The translations under genes and the position numbers were made by a program. The notes beneath the pieces are model-generated. The model was not told the origin of the DNA. It did no database searches and was given only the letters and a program-made list of their open reading frames with translations. From NCBI RefSeq assembly GCF_013155125.1, contig NZ_CP053564.1:4781501-4845500 (forward strand): a DNA stretch of 64,000 nt, in the 5' to 3' direction. Source of the DNA: Pseudonocardia broussonetiae (GTDB taxonomy: Bacteria; Actinomycetota; Actinomycetes; Mycobacteriales; Pseudonocardiaceae). Below are positions 18,011-27,227 of the stretch, in pieces; position 1 is the first letter of the stretch; each line of letters begins with the position of its first letter.

Positions 18011-18721
18011 TTGACAACGATCCACACGGTCCTCCGGGAACTGCTCCAGATCCCCGGTGCGACGTACGCCTGCGCCGCCGCGCGGTCGGGCGGCGAGCTG
18101 CTCGCCGAGGCGGGCGCCGAGCCCGTCGACCCGGCCGTCGTCGTGCGCTGGGCGCGGTCGGCCGCCGACTTCCTCGCCAACGCCGACGACGAGCTGGACG
18201 ACCTGATGGTCAGCTCCCGCCGGTCCTACCGGCTCGTCCGGCCGGTCGACGCCCCGGGGAGCGGCCCGCTGCTGCTGGTCCTGTGCCTGGACCGCGCGCG
18301 GGCCAACCTGGCCGTGGGCCGGCGCGAGCTCGCGCGGGTCCGCCTCGACGACGTCGCCCCCGAACAGGCCCTCCCACCTGCGTCGATGCCCGATCCCGCG
18401 CCACCGGCGGCGTGGGCGCCGCTGCCGCGTCGCGTGCCGTCGGCCATCCCGCCGGCGCCGTCACGGGTGCCGCAGGTGCGGACGCGCTGGCCCGCGCTGG
18501 CGTCGCCCGGTGCGTCGTCGCTCTCCGTGCCCGCCGCGCGGGCGGCCGTGCCGCAGCCGCGCGGGGGCGCCGTCCTCCCCGCGCCCCGGGCGGGCCTCCC
18601 GGCCCGGCCCGAGCCGCCGGCCCCGTCCGAGGTGGGGCCGTCCGCCGCGCCGGCGCCCCGCTGGGCCGACGACGTCGGCACGATGCGCCGCCTCCTGGCG
18701 GGCCTGCGATCCCTGCGGTGA
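18011..18721 (+). CDS. Roadblock/LC7-like protein with Pro/Ala-rich tail (paralogue 1)
   Basis: A 236-residue protein. Residues 1-115 form a compact alpha/beta domain that aligns with the next three genes: IHTVLRELLQIPGATYACAA, LDDLMVSSRRSYRLVRP and LLLVLCLDRARANLAVGRREL. The middle (about 120-215) is proline/alanine/arginine-rich and probably disordered. The C-terminus WADDVGTMRRLLAGLRSL is nearly the same as the end of paralogue 4 and can form an amphipathic helix. The domain resembles roadblock/LC7 proteins (MglB or CvnB-like), which bind small GTPases, but no GTPase is nearby. A TTG start at 18011 is chosen because it aligns with paralogue 2 and follows the purine-rich GGAAGGGAA; ATG at 17972 is the alternative. 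Confidence 0.7.
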   Translation: MTTIHTVLRELLQIPGATYACAAARSGGELLAEAGAEPVDPAVVVRWARSAADFLANADDELDDLMVSSRRSYRLVRPVDAPGSGPLLLVLCLDRARANLAVGRRELARVRLDDVAPEQALPPASMPDPAPPAAWAPLPRRVPSAIPPAPSRVPQVRTRWPALASPGASSLSVPAARAAVPQPRGGAVLPAPRAGLPARPEPPAPSEVGPSAAPAPRWADDVGTMRRLLAGLRSLR

Positions 18722-18869
18722 CGGTCCGTCACGGATCATTTCCGGGAACCGCGGAAAGGGGGTCCGCGGTGCGCCCGGGAATGGCGGGGCGCTACGGTCG
18801 GAGGACCCTGACGGGTAACGGTCGCAAACCCCCGTGTCGACCGGATTCTGGTTTCCTGGAGGCTCGGCA

Positions 18870-19310
18870 ATGAACATCGAACACTCGCTCGACATGGTGG
18901 CGAACATCAAGGGCGCCTTCGCCGCCGCCATCGTCGACTACGACAGCGGCATGACCCTCGGCTCGCGCGGCGGCAGTCCCGAGTTCGACCTGGACGTCGC
19001 CGCGCCGGGCAACAGCGAGGTCGTCCGCACCAAGCTCGAGGTCATGGAGAAGCTGGGCCTGCGCGAGGGCATCGAGGACATCCTCATCACCCTCGACACG
19101 CAGTACCACCTCATCCGCCCGATCCACGGCAACAACGAGGAGAAGCTGTTCTTCTACCTCGTGCTCAACCGCGCCCAGGCCAACCTGGCCATGGCGCGCC
19201 GCGACCTGCGCGTCATCGAGCAGCAGTTCTACATGGCCGCCCCCGGCGTGAAGGCCGGCCGCCCGAGCCCGGGCGACCAGGCGTTCTTCCCGGCCAACGC
19301 CGGGCGCTGA
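18870..19310 (+). CDS. Roadblock/LC7-like protein, single domain (paralogue 2)
   Basis: A 146-residue protein made almost only of the roadblock-like domain: MNIEHSLDMVANIKGAFAAA, VDYDSGMTLGS, SEVVRTKLEVMEKLGLREG, IEDILITLDTQYHLIRPI and FFYLVLNRAQANLAMARRDL. It is the best conserved of the four paralogues and probably the core subunit. A short tail ends in GDQAFFPANAGR. The ATG follows GGAGG at good spacing, and a -10-like TACGGT lies near 18792. No membrane segment or signal peptide. In MglB-type systems such domains dimerise and regulate a Ras-like GTPase; that is an inference here. Confidence 0.78.
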   Translation: MNIEHSLDMVANIKGAFAAAIVDYDSGMTLGSRGGSPEFDLDVAAPGNSEVVRTKLEVMEKLGLREGIEDILITLDTQYHLIRPIHGNNEEKLFFYLVLNRAQANLAMARRDLRVIEQQFYMAAPGVKAGRPSPGDQAFFPANAGR

Positions 19311-19350
19311 GCACTCCGAACGGGATGTGGTGCGGTCCGGAGACGTGCTG

Positions 19351-20265
19351 ATGGCCCGGCACCGCCACATCGTGAACGTCCGCACCGACGGCCTGCGGGC
19401 CGTGCTGGGTCCGCTGCTGCGGGACCGGCGGGTGCGCAGTGCCGTGCTCGTCGACGTCGACAGCGGCATGCTGCTGGACGGGTGCTCCGCGGACCTGGAG
19501 CGCCCGGACCTCGAGGTCCTCGCCGCCGGCCACGCCGACCTCGTCCGCGCCGCGCTCGGTGGTGCGGACGGGTCGGGGCCGGGCTGCGAACTGGTCCTCA
19601 CCCACGGCGACGGCCGCCACCACGTCCTGCGCACCGTGCCCGACCCGCACGGCGACCGCCTCGCACTGGCGGTCGTCGTGTCGGGCGGACGGCTGGCCGT
19701 GGAGCGGGCGCGCCGCCGCCTCGGGGTCGTCTCGGCCCCGGCGCTCACGGCCGGGCCGTCGGTCACGCGACGCCCGGACGCGGCCGGGTGGTCGATGCCG
19801 GTGGGCCCCGCACCCGTTCCCCCGCCGGTCCCGGTCGCTCCGGTGCCCCGTCCCGCCTGGGCGCAACCGGTGGACGGCAGACGGGCCGACGGCGGACGGG
19901 TCGACGTTGTACGGGCCGACGCGGCCCTGCTGTCGCTCGGCGGGTTCCCGCGCGACGGTGCCCGCCCGGCGCCGGAACCGGCCGCGCTGCGCCCCGGTCC
20001 GCCCGTCCTGCGGGCGGTGCCGCCGCCCGCGCCCGGGGCGCTGTTCGTGTCGGCGGTCCCGTCGGCGCCCGCGCGGCCGCCGGTGCCCCCGGCCCCCCGG
20101 GCGCCGCTCGGGCCGCCGTCCCCGCCCCCACGGCCCGCCCCGATGCCCCGGCCGTCGCCCGCGTCCGTCGTGTCCGCCGTCGGCGCGGGCCCCGACCGGC
20201 CCCCCGCACCGCTGTCCGCGCTGGCCCCGGGCCCGCGCCGGGAGGAGCCCGCCGGGGAGCGGTGA
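19351..20265 (+). CDS. Roadblock/LC7-like protein with long Pro-rich tail (paralogue 3)
   Basis: A 304-residue protein. Residues 5-125 align with paralogue 2: SAVLVDVDSGMLLDG against AAAIVDYDSGMTLGS, CELVLTHGDGRHHVLRTV against EDILITLDTQYHLIRPI, and LALAVVVSGGRLAVERARRRL against FFYLVLNRAQANLAMARRDL. From about 140 onwards it is proline/alanine/arginine-rich low complexity (for example VPPPVPVAPVPRPAW) and it ends without the WAxD helix seen in paralogues 1 and 4. The ATG at 19351 is preceded by CGGAG; GTG codons at 19327 and 19345 are in frame. It starts 40 bases after paralogue 2. Confidence 0.7.
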   Translation: MARHRHIVNVRTDGLRAVLGPLLRDRRVRSAVLVDVDSGMLLDGCSADLERPDLEVLAAGHADLVRAALGGADGSGPGCELVLTHGDGRHHVLRTVPDPHGDRLALAVVVSGGRLAVERARRRLGVVSAPALTAGPSVTRRPDAAGWSMPVGPAPVPPPVPVAPVPRPAWAQPVDGRRADGGRVDVVRADAALLSLGGFPRDGARPAPEPAALRPGPPVLRAVPPPAPGALFVSAVPSAPARPPVPPAPRAPLGPPSPPPRPAPMPRPSPASVVSAVGAGPDRPPAPLSALAPGPRREEPAGER

Positions 20266-20405
20266 GCGCCGGCCCCCGACCGCCCGGCGCCCGGCCGAGG
20301 GCTGCGACCCCTCCTCCGTCACCCCTCCGAGCCGTTCGGCGCACCACGCGCCGTGCCCGACGGGCGGTGATGGCCCGGCCCTGCATCGTGCGGGAGGCTG
20401 CTGCG

Positions 20406-21797
20406 ATGGCCGTTCCCGCGACCCGCCTCGACGCCGACCTGGCGACGCTGCTGGCCCGCGCCGGTGCGCGCACCGTCCGCGTCGTCGACGGGCGCGCGGG
20501 CTCCGTGGTCGCCGAGGCGGGCGACGCGGCGTCGGGCCCGGACGATCCCGCCGCGGTGGCCGGCCTGCTGCGCGAGGCCGTGGCGCTGGGCGAGGGCGGG
20601 CTCGACGACGTCCTCGTCACCACCGACCGCTCGCTGCACGTGCTGCGCCCGGCCCCGGTCGCCGGGGTGTTCGTGCACCTGCGGCTCGACCTCGGGGCCG
20701 ACCCGGTCCGCGCGCGCCGGGCCCTGGCCGACCCGGCCCTGCAGGACGCGGTGCGGCGGGCGGTGACGGCCGACCCGGTCCCGGACCTGACCACGCCGCT
20801 CAGGATCGTCCCCGGTCCCGCTCCCGCCACCTCGCTCGCCACCTCGTCGGCCACCTCGCCCGCCGCCCCGCCGCCGGCTCCGTCCGCGGTCGCCGCCACG
20901 TTCGGCCCGGCCCCGGTCCTGCCCGCGCGGGTGCCCCCGTCGGCGGTGGGGTCGGCTGTGGGACCGGCGGTGGGGGAGGACGGTCCGGTCCTCGCCGAGC
21001 CCGTCGACCCGCCGTCGGACGACGGCGTGCCCACCACCGCGGTGCCGGTCGTGCCCGCGGCCGGCCCGCCGTCCGTCCCGCCCCCGACCGGGCGACGGCC
21101 CGCAGGGTCGCCCCCGACCGCGCCCCCTCGGCGGATGGTGGGTCCAGCCCCAACGGGCGGTGGAGGCCTGTTCGCGCCGGTCACGCCGGCCCATCCCGAG
21201 GCCCCGGCCGGACCCGCCCCCGCCGGAGCGGCCCCCGCCGGACCAGCCCCGGCCGGACCAGCCCCCGCAGCACCCGGCCCCGCAGCACCCGCACACGCAG
21301 CGGCGACCGCCTGGACCGACCCGGCCACCGAGCCCGCCCTGGCCGGACCCGGCGCGACCGGACCCGGCGCCCCCGGACCCGACGCCGCCGGACCCGGACC
21401 CGGACCCGGACCCCTGCCCCTACCGCGCCCCGCCGACGCCGGCGCTCCCGACGCCGACGCTCCCGAGGCCGACGCTCCCGAGGCCGACGCCGCACACCCG
21501 GCGCCCACCGCCCGCCGCACCCGCCCCGCGACGCCGGGCCAGCAACCGGCCCTCACCGTGCTCGCCTCCGACCGGGCCCGTTCCGGCGCCGGGGCCCGCG
21601 CCGCCGTCGCGCTGGCCGAGCTGAGCCGCCCCGACGCCCCGCCGGTGGTCCTGCCGCGCCGCCGCGCCACCGGGACCGTCCGCTCGGTGCCCGCCCCCCG
21701 CTCCGGCGGCTCCACCAGCGGCCTGCCCGACCGCGCGTGGGCGAAGGACCTCGACACCCTCCGCCGCCTGGCCGACGGCCTGCGCCGCCTGAGCTGA
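20406..21797 (+). CDS. Roadblock/LC7-like protein with long disordered tail and C-terminal helix (paralogue 4)
   Basis: A 463-residue protein. The N-terminal 120 residues carry the shared domain: RTVRVVDGRAGSVVAEAG, LDDVLVTTDRSLHVLRP and VFVHLRLDLGADPVRARRAL. Residues about 135-430 are extremely rich in Pro, Ala and Gly (GPGPGPGPLPLPRP, DADAPEADAPEADA), probably disordered. The end, WAKDLDTLRRLADGLRRL, matches the end of paralogue 1 at most hydrophobic and basic positions. The ATG at 20406 follows GGGAGG. The long tail with a conserved terminal helix suggests a tether between the domain and another surface. It is the last of the four tandem genes and is followed by the thrS promoter. Confidence 0.7.
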   Translation: MAVPATRLDADLATLLARAGARTVRVVDGRAGSVVAEAGDAASGPDDPAAVAGLLREAVALGEGGLDDVLVTTDRSLHVLRPAPVAGVFVHLRLDLGADPVRARRALADPALQDAVRRAVTADPVPDLTTPLRIVPGPAPATSLATSSATSPAAPPPAPSAVAATFGPAPVLPARVPPSAVGSAVGPAVGEDGPVLAEPVDPPSDDGVPTTAVPVVPAAGPPSVPPPTGRRPAGSPPTAPPRRMVGPAPTGGGGLFAPVTPAHPEAPAGPAPAGAAPAGPAPAGPAPAAPGPAAPAHAAATAWTDPATEPALAGPGATGPGAPGPDAAGPGPGPGPLPLPRPADAGAPDADAPEADAPEADAAHPAPTARRTRPATPGQQPALTVLASDRARSGAGARAAVALAELSRPDAPPVVLPRRRATGTVRSVPAPRSGGSTSGLPDRAWAKDLDTLRRLADGLRRLS

Positions 21798-21901
21798 CCG
21801 GGGCCGGGCGAGCCGGGGCCGACCGGGGCCGCGGCGGGAACCCGTTGGCGGCGCACCTCTAGCATCGGGACGACGTCCGCACCACCCCCTGGAGGCCCTC
21901 C

Positions 21902-23980
21902 GTGTCCGCGCCCGCACCCCGTCCCGCCCCCGCTCCCGTCCGGGTGCCGGCCGGGACCACGGCGGGCGCCGCCGTCCGCGAGGCGGGCCTGCCGACGTCC
22001 GGGCCGACCGCGATCGTCGTCGTCCGCACCCTGCCCGACGGAGACGGCGAGGGTCAGCTGCGCGACCTCGCCTGGGCCCCCGACACCGACACCCAGGTCG
22101 AGGCGGTCGCCGCCGACACCGACGACGGCCGCTCGGTCATCCGCCACTCCGCGGCGCACGTGCTCGCCCAGGCCGTACAGCAGCTGCGCCCCGACGCCAA
22201 GCTGGGGATCGGGCCGCCCGTCGTCGACGGCTTCTACTACGACTTCGACGTCGAGGTGCCCTTCACCCCCGAGGACCTGACGAAGCTCGAGTCGGCGATG
22301 AAGAAGATCATCAAGGCCGGGCAGCGCTTCTCCCGCCGCCGCTACGACTCCCTCGACGACGCCCGCAAGGAGCTCGCCGACGAGCCGTACAAGCTGGAGC
22401 TGATCGAGCTCAAGGGCGTCGACACGAGCGAGGTCATGGAGGTCGGCGGCGCCGAGCTCACCGCTTACGACAACGTGCACGCCCACACCGGCGAGACCGT
22501 CTGGTCGGACCTCTGCCGCGGCCCGCACGTGCCCACCACCAAGTTCATCCCGGCGTTCAAGCTCATGCGCAGCGCCGCCGCGTACTGGCGCGGCAGCGAG
22601 AAGAACCCGATGCTGCAGCGCATCTACGGCACCGCGTGGGAGTCGACCGAGGCGCTCGACCTGCACCTCGACCGGCTGCTCGAGGCCGAGAAGCGCGACC
22701 ACCGCCGCCTGGGCTCCGAGCTCGACCTCTTCTCGTTCCCCGACGAGATCGGCTCCGGCCTCCCGGTCTTCCACCCCAAGGGCGGGATCATCCGCCGCGA
22801 GATGGAGGACTACGCGCGCCGCCGCCACGAGGAGGCGGGCTACGAGTTCGTCAACACCCCGCACATCACCAAGGGGCAGCTGTTCGAGACCTCCGGCCAC
22901 CTGGCCTGGTACGCCGACGGCATGTACCCGCCCATGCAGATCGACGCCGAGATCGGCGCCGACGGCGCGGTGCGCAAGCCCGGCCAGGACTACTACCTCA
23001 AGCCGATGAACTGCCCGATGCACAACCTGATCTACCGGGCGCGCGGGCGGTCCTACCGCGAGCTGCCGCTGCGGCTGTTCGAGTTCGGCTCGGTGTACCG
23101 CTACGAGAAGTCCGGCGTCGTCCACGGCCTCACCCGCGCCCGCGGCTTCACCCAGGACGACGCCCACATCTACTGCAGCCGTGAGCAGATGGGCGACGAG
23201 ATCCGCTCGCTGCTGCAGTTCGTCCTCGACCTGCTGCGCGACTACGGCCTCGACGACTTCTACCTGGAGCTCTCCACGCGCGACCCGGAGAAGTCCATCG
23301 GCAGTGACGAGGACTGGGAGATGGCGACCGACGCGCTGCGCGAGGCCGCCGAGGCCAGCGGGCTGGAGCTCGTCCTCGACCCGGGCGGCGCCGCGTTCTA
23401 CGCCCCGAAGATCAGCGTCCAGGCCAAGGACGCGATCGGCCGCACCTGGCAGCTCTCGACGATCCAGGTCGACCTCATGGAGCCCGGCCTGTTCGACCTG
23501 GAGTACACCTCCGGCGACGGCACCCGCCAGCAGCCCGTCATGATCCACCGCGCGCTGTTCGGCTCGATCGAGCGCTTCTTCGGCGTGCTGCTCGAGCACT
23601 ACGCCGGGGCGTTCCCGGCGTGGCTGGCGCCGGTGCAGGTGGCCGCGATCCCGGTCACCGACGAACAGGTCCCCGCGGTGCGCGAGATCGCCGCGGCGCT
23701 GCGGGCGCGGGGCGTGCGCGTCGAGGTCGACGCGGGCGACGACCGGATGCAGAAGAAGATCCGCACCCACACGCTGGCCAAGGTGCCGTTCATGCTGCTG
23801 GCCGGTGCGCGCGACGTCGAGGCCGGCGCCGTCAGCTTTCGGTTCCGCGACGGCACGCAGGTCAACGGCGTGCCGGTGGCCGACGCCGTCGAGATGGTCG
23901 CGGGCTGGATCGCGGCGCGGAACAACGCCAACCCCACCGCCGACGCCCTGACCGCCGCCGGTACCGCCGGCCGCGCCTAG
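21902..23980 (+). CDS. thrS: Threonine--tRNA ligase
   Basis: A 692-residue class II aminoacyl-tRNA synthetase. A TGS domain (about 10-75) is followed by the editing domain ([12 protein letters not shown] at about 81-92, CRGPHVPTT) and the catalytic core. The zinc ligands are C371 (MNCPMH), H422 (DDAHIY) and H549 (MIHRALFGS); motif 2 is [13 protein letters not shown]. The anticodon-binding domain ([10 protein letters not shown]) closes the protein. It charges tRNA-Thr in the cytoplasm. The GTG start at 21902 is preceded by GGAGG. A -10-like TAGCAT lies about 45 bases upstream. It heads the conserved thrS-HIT-pgsA-patA-pimA block. Confidence 0.97.
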   Translation: MSAPAPRPAPAPVRVPAGTTAGAAVREAGLPTSGPTAIVVVRTLPDGDGEGQLRDLAWAPDTDTQVEAVAADTDDGRSVIRHSAAHVLAQAVQQLRPDAKLGIGPPVVDGFYYDFDVEVPFTPEDLTKLESAMKKIIKAGQRFSRRRYDSLDDARKELADEPYKLELIELKGVDTSEVMEVGGAELTAYDNVHAHTGETVWSDLCRGPHVPTTKFIPAFKLMRSAAAYWRGSEKNPMLQRIYGTAWESTEALDLHLDRLLEAEKRDHRRLGSELDLFSFPDEIGSGLPVFHPKGGIIRREMEDYARRRHEEAGYEFVNTPHITKGQLFETSGHLAWYADGMYPPMQIDAEIGADGAVRKPGQDYYLKPMNCPMHNLIYRARGRSYRELPLRLFEFGSVYRYEKSGVVHGLTRARGFTQDDAHIYCSREQMGDEIRSLLQFVLDLLRDYGLDDFYLELSTRDPEKSIGSDEDWEMATDALREAAEASGLELVLDPGGAAFYAPKISVQAKDAIGRTWQLSTIQVDLMEPGLFDLEYTSGDGTRQQPVMIHRALFGSIERFFGVLLEHYAGAFPAWLAPVQVAAIPVTDEQVPAVREIAAALRARGVRVEVDAGDDRMQKKIRTHTLAKVPFMLLAGARDVEAGAVSFRFRDGTQVNGVPVADAVEMVAGWIAARNNANPTADALTAAGTAGRA

Positions 23981-23983
23981 GAT
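23978..23983 (+). promoter_or_regulatory. -10 box of HIT gene overlapping the thrS stop
   Basis: TAGGAT includes the TAG stop of thrS and is followed by eight bases and ATG 23992. It would give the HIT-pgsA-patA-pimA operon a near-leaderless promoter of its own. Confidence 0.45.
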
Positions 23984-23991
23984 CGGCCCTC

Positions 23992-24564
23992 ATGGGCGAG
24001 GGTGCGGACCGGGTGGCGGACGACGGCCCGGCGGGCGGTCCGGACCTCGAGCCGCGCGACGGCATCGGCACGCCCGACGGGTTCCGCCGACTGTGGACCC
24101 CGCACCGGATGGCCTACATCAAGGACGCCGGGGGCACGGGCTGCCCGTTCTGCCGCATCCCGTCGCTGTCCGACAGCGAGGGCCTCGTCGTCGCGCGGGG
24201 CGAGCACGTCTACGCCGTGCTCAACCTGCACCCCTACAACCCGGGCCACCTCATGGCGCTGCCCTACCGGCACGTCGCGGAGCTCGAGGACCTCACCGAC
24301 GACGAGGCGGGGGAGCTGATGGCCTTCACGCAGGAGGCCGTCCGCACCATGAAGCGGGTGGCGGCGCCGCACGCGTTCAACGTCGGCCTGAACCTGGGCA
24401 CGGTCGCGGGCGGGTCGCTCGCCGACCACCTGCACCAGCACGTCGTCCCGCGGTGGGGCGGCGACGCCAACTTCATCGCCGTGGTGGGCCAGACCAAGGT
24501 CATCCCGCAGCTGCTCAGCGAGACCCGTGACCTGCTGGCCTCCGCCTGGGAGCCGCGCCGATAG
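23992..24564 (+). CDS. HIT-family hydrolase (AP4A phosphorylase-like)
   Basis: A 190-residue histidine-triad protein. The catalytic triad is HLHQH (H146, H148, H150) in a GSLADHLHQHVVPRW context. A CxxC pair (C51, C54 in CPFCRI) may bind zinc. It is the positional and sequence counterpart of mycobacterial Rv2613c, described as an AP4A phosphorylase, so it probably cleaves diadenosine polyphosphates in the cytoplasm. The ATG at 23992 lacks a Shine-Dalgarno and may be leaderless. Placement between thrS and pgsA is the conserved actinobacterial arrangement. Confidence 0.92.
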   Translation: MGEGADRVADDGPAGGPDLEPRDGIGTPDGFRRLWTPHRMAYIKDAGGTGCPFCRIPSLSDSEGLVVARGEHVYAVLNLHPYNPGHLMALPYRHVAELEDLTDDEAGELMAFTQEAVRTMKRVAAPHAFNVGLNLGTVAGGSLADHLHQHVVPRWGGDANFIAVVGQTKVIPQLLSETRDLLASAWEPRR

Positions 24565-24600
24565 TCTGGTGTGGCCACCCGGCCCAGCAGCAGGAGCACG

Positions 24601-25224
24601 ATGCTCAACGTCTTCGCTCGCGTGCACGTCAACCGCGTCGTCCAGCCCCTCGGACGCTGGCTGGTCGCGCGCGGGGTCACCCCGAACGCGGTCACCGTGA
24701 TCGGGACGGTCGGCACGGTCGCGGCGGCGCTCTGGTTCCTGCCGCGCGGCGAGCTCTTCGTGGGCACCCTCGTCATCTGGTTCTTCGTGATGTTCGACAT
24801 GATCGACGGCGCGATGGCGCGCGCCCGCGGCCGCAACAGCCCGTTCGGGGCGGTGCTCGACTCCACGTGCGACCGCCTGGCCGACGGCGCGCTGTTCGCC
24901 GCGCTGGCCTGGTGGGCGCTGGGGATCGGGCAGCAGCGGCTCGTCGGGATCGCGGCGCTGATCTGCCTGATCGCCGGCTCGCTGGTGTCCTACGTCAAGG
25001 CGCGGGCCGAGGGGGCCGGGCTGTCGGCCGACGGCGGGCTCGTCGAGCGCCCGGAACGGCTGATCCTCGGCCTCGTCGGCAGCGGGCTGGAGGGTCTCGG
25101 CGTCCCCTACGCGCTGGCCGTGGCGCTGTGGCTGCTCGCGGTGGCGTCGGTGTGGACGTTCGGGCAGCGGATCGTCGCGGTGTACCGCAGCGCGCAGCAG
25201 GCCACCCCGGCCGGGCAGGCGTGA
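24601..25224 (+). CDS. pgsA: Phosphatidylinositol-phosphate synthase (CDP-alcohol phosphatidyltransferase)
   Basis: A 207-residue integral membrane enzyme with about six hydrophobic helices. The CDP-alcohol phosphatidyltransferase motif is complete: D66, D69, G70, A73, R74, G83, D87 and D91. In mycobacteria the homologue PgsA1 joins CDP-diacylglycerol and inositol phosphate, giving the precursor of PIMs and lipoarabinomannan. The ATG at 24601 (after AGGAG) is preferred over GTG 24571: it matches the mycobacterial N-terminus, and a -10-like TAGTCT at 24562-24567 leaves too little room for the upstream start. The acyltransferase gene overlaps its stop by GTGA. Confidence 0.93.
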   Translation: MLNVFARVHVNRVVQPLGRWLVARGVTPNAVTVIGTVGTVAAALWFLPRGELFVGTLVIWFFVMFDMIDGAMARARGRNSPFGAVLDSTCDRLADGALFAALAWWALGIGQQRLVGIAALICLIAGSLVSYVKARAEGAGLSADGGLVERPERLILGLVGSGLEGLGVPYALAVALWLLAVASVWTFGQRIVAVYRSAQQATPAGQA

Positions 25225-26111
25225 GCGCCCGGCCGCGCCTGGTCGACGCCGGCTACGCGGCCGGCTGGGCGGGCGTGCGCCGGGTGCCCGGGCCGCTCGC
25301 GCAGCGGCTGTTCCGGCTCGGCGCCGACCGCGCCGTCCGCGGCGACGGGCCCGGCGTCCGGCAGCTGCGCGCCAACCTGGCCCGGCTCGCCCCGGGAGCC
25401 GACCTCGACGCGCTGGTCCGCGACGCCATGCGCAGCTACGCCCGCTACTGGTGCGAGGTGTTCCGGCTGCCCGCGATGGACCTCGCCGGCGTGCACCGGC
25501 GCACCGACCCGCACGTCCGCGGCGCCGGGCCGTTCCTGGAGGCGCAGGCGAACGGGCGCGGCGTCGTGTTCGCGCTGACCCACAGCGGCAACTGGGACGC
25601 CGCCGGGGTCTGGCTCGTCGAGACGCTGCGTGCTCTGGGCCGCGAGCCCGCGTTCACCACGGTCGCGGCGAAGCTGGAGCCGGAGTCGTTGTACCGGCGG
25701 TTCGTGGCGTACCGGGAGTCGCTCGGGTTCGAGGTCGTCGCGGCGCAGGACGGCGCCCACGCCTACCGGGCGCTGCACCGGCGGCTGCGCGGCGGCGGGG
25801 TCGTCTGCCTGGTCTCCGACCTGGACATGAGCCGCTCCGGGGTCGACGTCGAGCTGTGCGGGGAGCCCGCCCGCGTGCCCGCGGGCGCCGCGCGCCTCGC
25901 CGCGGCCACCGGCGCCCTGCTGCTGCCCGCGGTGCCCTCGTTCACCCCCGACGGGTGGGCGCTGGAGTTCGCCGCCCCGGTGCCCGTGCCCGACCGCGCC
26001 GCCGTTGCCAAGGCGACCCAGGGCGTCGCCGACGCGCTGGGGGCGATGCTGGCGCGCGTGCCTGCCGACTGGCACATGCTGCAACCGATCTGGACCGCGG
26101 ACCGGCCGTGA
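25221..26111 (+). CDS. patA: Phosphatidylinositol mannoside acyltransferase
   Basis: A 296-residue acyltransferase of the HtrB/LpxL-like family and the positional equivalent of mycobacterial PatA (Rv2611c). The catalytic HxxxxD motif is HSGNWD at 121-126 (H121, D126), followed by a hydrophobic stretch and the acceptor-site region VCLVSDLDMSRSGVDVELCG. It should transfer an acyl chain to the 6-position of the mannose of PIM1/PIM2 at the inner face of the membrane. It overlaps pgsA upstream and pimA downstream by GTGA, so the three enzymes of PI-mannoside synthesis are translated together. Confidence 0.92.
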   Translation: MSARPRLVDAGYAAGWAGVRRVPGPLAQRLFRLGADRAVRGDGPGVRQLRANLARLAPGADLDALVRDAMRSYARYWCEVFRLPAMDLAGVHRRTDPHVRGAGPFLEAQANGRGVVFALTHSGNWDAAGVWLVETLRALGREPAFTTVAAKLEPESLYRRFVAYRESLGFEVVAAQDGAHAYRALHRRLRGGGVVCLVSDLDMSRSGVDVELCGEPARVPAGAARLAAATGALLLPAVPSFTPDGWALEFAAPVPVPDRAAVAKATQGVADALGAMLARVPADWHMLQPIWTADRP

Positions 26112-27223
26112 ACGGCATCCGGGTCGGGATGGTCTGCCCCTACTCGCTCGACGTCGCCGGCGGGGTGCAGGCGCACGTCCTCGACCTCGCGCGCGCGCTC
26201 GTCGCCGCCGGCCACGAGGTCGACGTGCTGGCCCCCGCGTCCCCGGGCACGCCCGTGCCGCCGTTCGTCACCCGCGCCGGGCGGGCGCTGTCGGTGCCCT
26301 ACAACGGGTCCGTCGCGCGCGTGCGGTTCGGGCCGGTGTCCTACGGGCGGGTCCGGCGGTGGTTGGGCGAGCACGCGTTCGACGTCCTGCACCTGCACGA
26401 GCCCACGACCGTCAGCCTGTCGGTGCTGACGCTGCTGGCGGCGCAGGGCCCGATCGTCGCCACGTTCCACACCGCCACCGACCGCTCGCGCGTCCTCAGC
26501 GCGTTCGGCGGGGTGCTGCGGCCGCTGATGGAGAAGGTCACGGCGCGGATCGCGGTGTCGCCGACGGCCCGCGCGGTGCAGGTGCGCCACCTCGGCGGGG
26601 ACGCGGTCGAGATCCCCAACGGCGTCGACGTCGCCCGGTTCGCCGACGGTCCGGTGCTGCCGGTGGCGGGGGAGGCCGTCGGGTTCGTCGGGCGGTTCGA
26701 CGAGCCGCGCAAGGGCATGCCGGTGCTGCTCGACGCCCTGGCGATGCTCGCACCCGACCGCCCCGACCTGCGGCTGCTCGTCGTCGGGCGCGGCGACCCG
26801 GACGCCCTGCGCCGTGCGGCGGCCCCGTGGGCCGGGCGACTCGACGTCCTCGGCGCCGTCGACGACGACGTCAAGGCCGCGGCGCTGCGCTCGGTCCGGG
26901 TGCTGTGCGCGCCGCACCGCGGCGGGGAGAGCTTCGGGATCGTGCTCACCGAGGCGATGGCCGCCGGGACGCCGGTGGTGGCCGCCGACCTCGACGCGTT
27001 CCGCGCCGTCCTCGGGCCCGCGGGCGTGCTGTTCCCGGCCGGGGACGCCGGGGCGCTCGCCCGGGCGCTGGCCGCTCTGCTCGACGACGCCCCCCGCCGC
27101 GCCGCGCTCTCGGCGCTCGGGCGGGAGCGGGTGGCGGCCTACGACTGGGGGGTCGTCGCGGCCGACGTGGTGCGCGTGTACCGGGCGGCGCTGGCGGCCG
27201 ACCCGGGGCGGCGGGCGGGATGA
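26108..27223 (+). CDS. pimA: Phosphatidylinositol alpha-mannosyltransferase
   Basis: A 371-residue GT4-family GT-B glycosyltransferase, equivalent to mycobacterial PimA. VCPYSLDVAGGVQAHVLDLARAL at the N-terminus carries the glycine-rich loop; HLHEPTTVSLSVL and FHTATDRSR belong to the acceptor half; VGFVGRFDEPRKGMPVLL and HRGGESFGIVLTEAMAAG form the GDP-mannose site with its two glutamates. It adds the first mannose to phosphatidylinositol at the cytoplasmic membrane face. GTG start in GTGA overlap with patA. Confidence 0.95.
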   Translation: MNGIRVGMVCPYSLDVAGGVQAHVLDLARALVAAGHEVDVLAPASPGTPVPPFVTRAGRALSVPYNGSVARVRFGPVSYGRVRRWLGEHAFDVLHLHEPTTVSLSVLTLLAAQGPIVATFHTATDRSRVLSAFGGVLRPLMEKVTARIAVSPTARAVQVRHLGGDAVEIPNGVDVARFADGPVLPVAGEAVGFVGRFDEPRKGMPVLLDALAMLAPDRPDLRLLVVGRGDPDALRRAAAPWAGRLDVLGAVDDDVKAAALRSVRVLCAPHRGGESFGIVLTEAMAAGTPVVAADLDAFRAVLGPAGVLFPAGDAGALARALAALLDDAPRRAALSALGRERVAAYDWGVVAADVVRVYRAALAADPGRRAG

Positions 27224-27227
27224 GCAG

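Noticed and set aside
21798-21901. T-box or other riboswitch upstream of thrS
   Set aside because: The leader from the -10-like TAGCAT to the start is only about 40 bases, too short, and no T-box sequence is visible.
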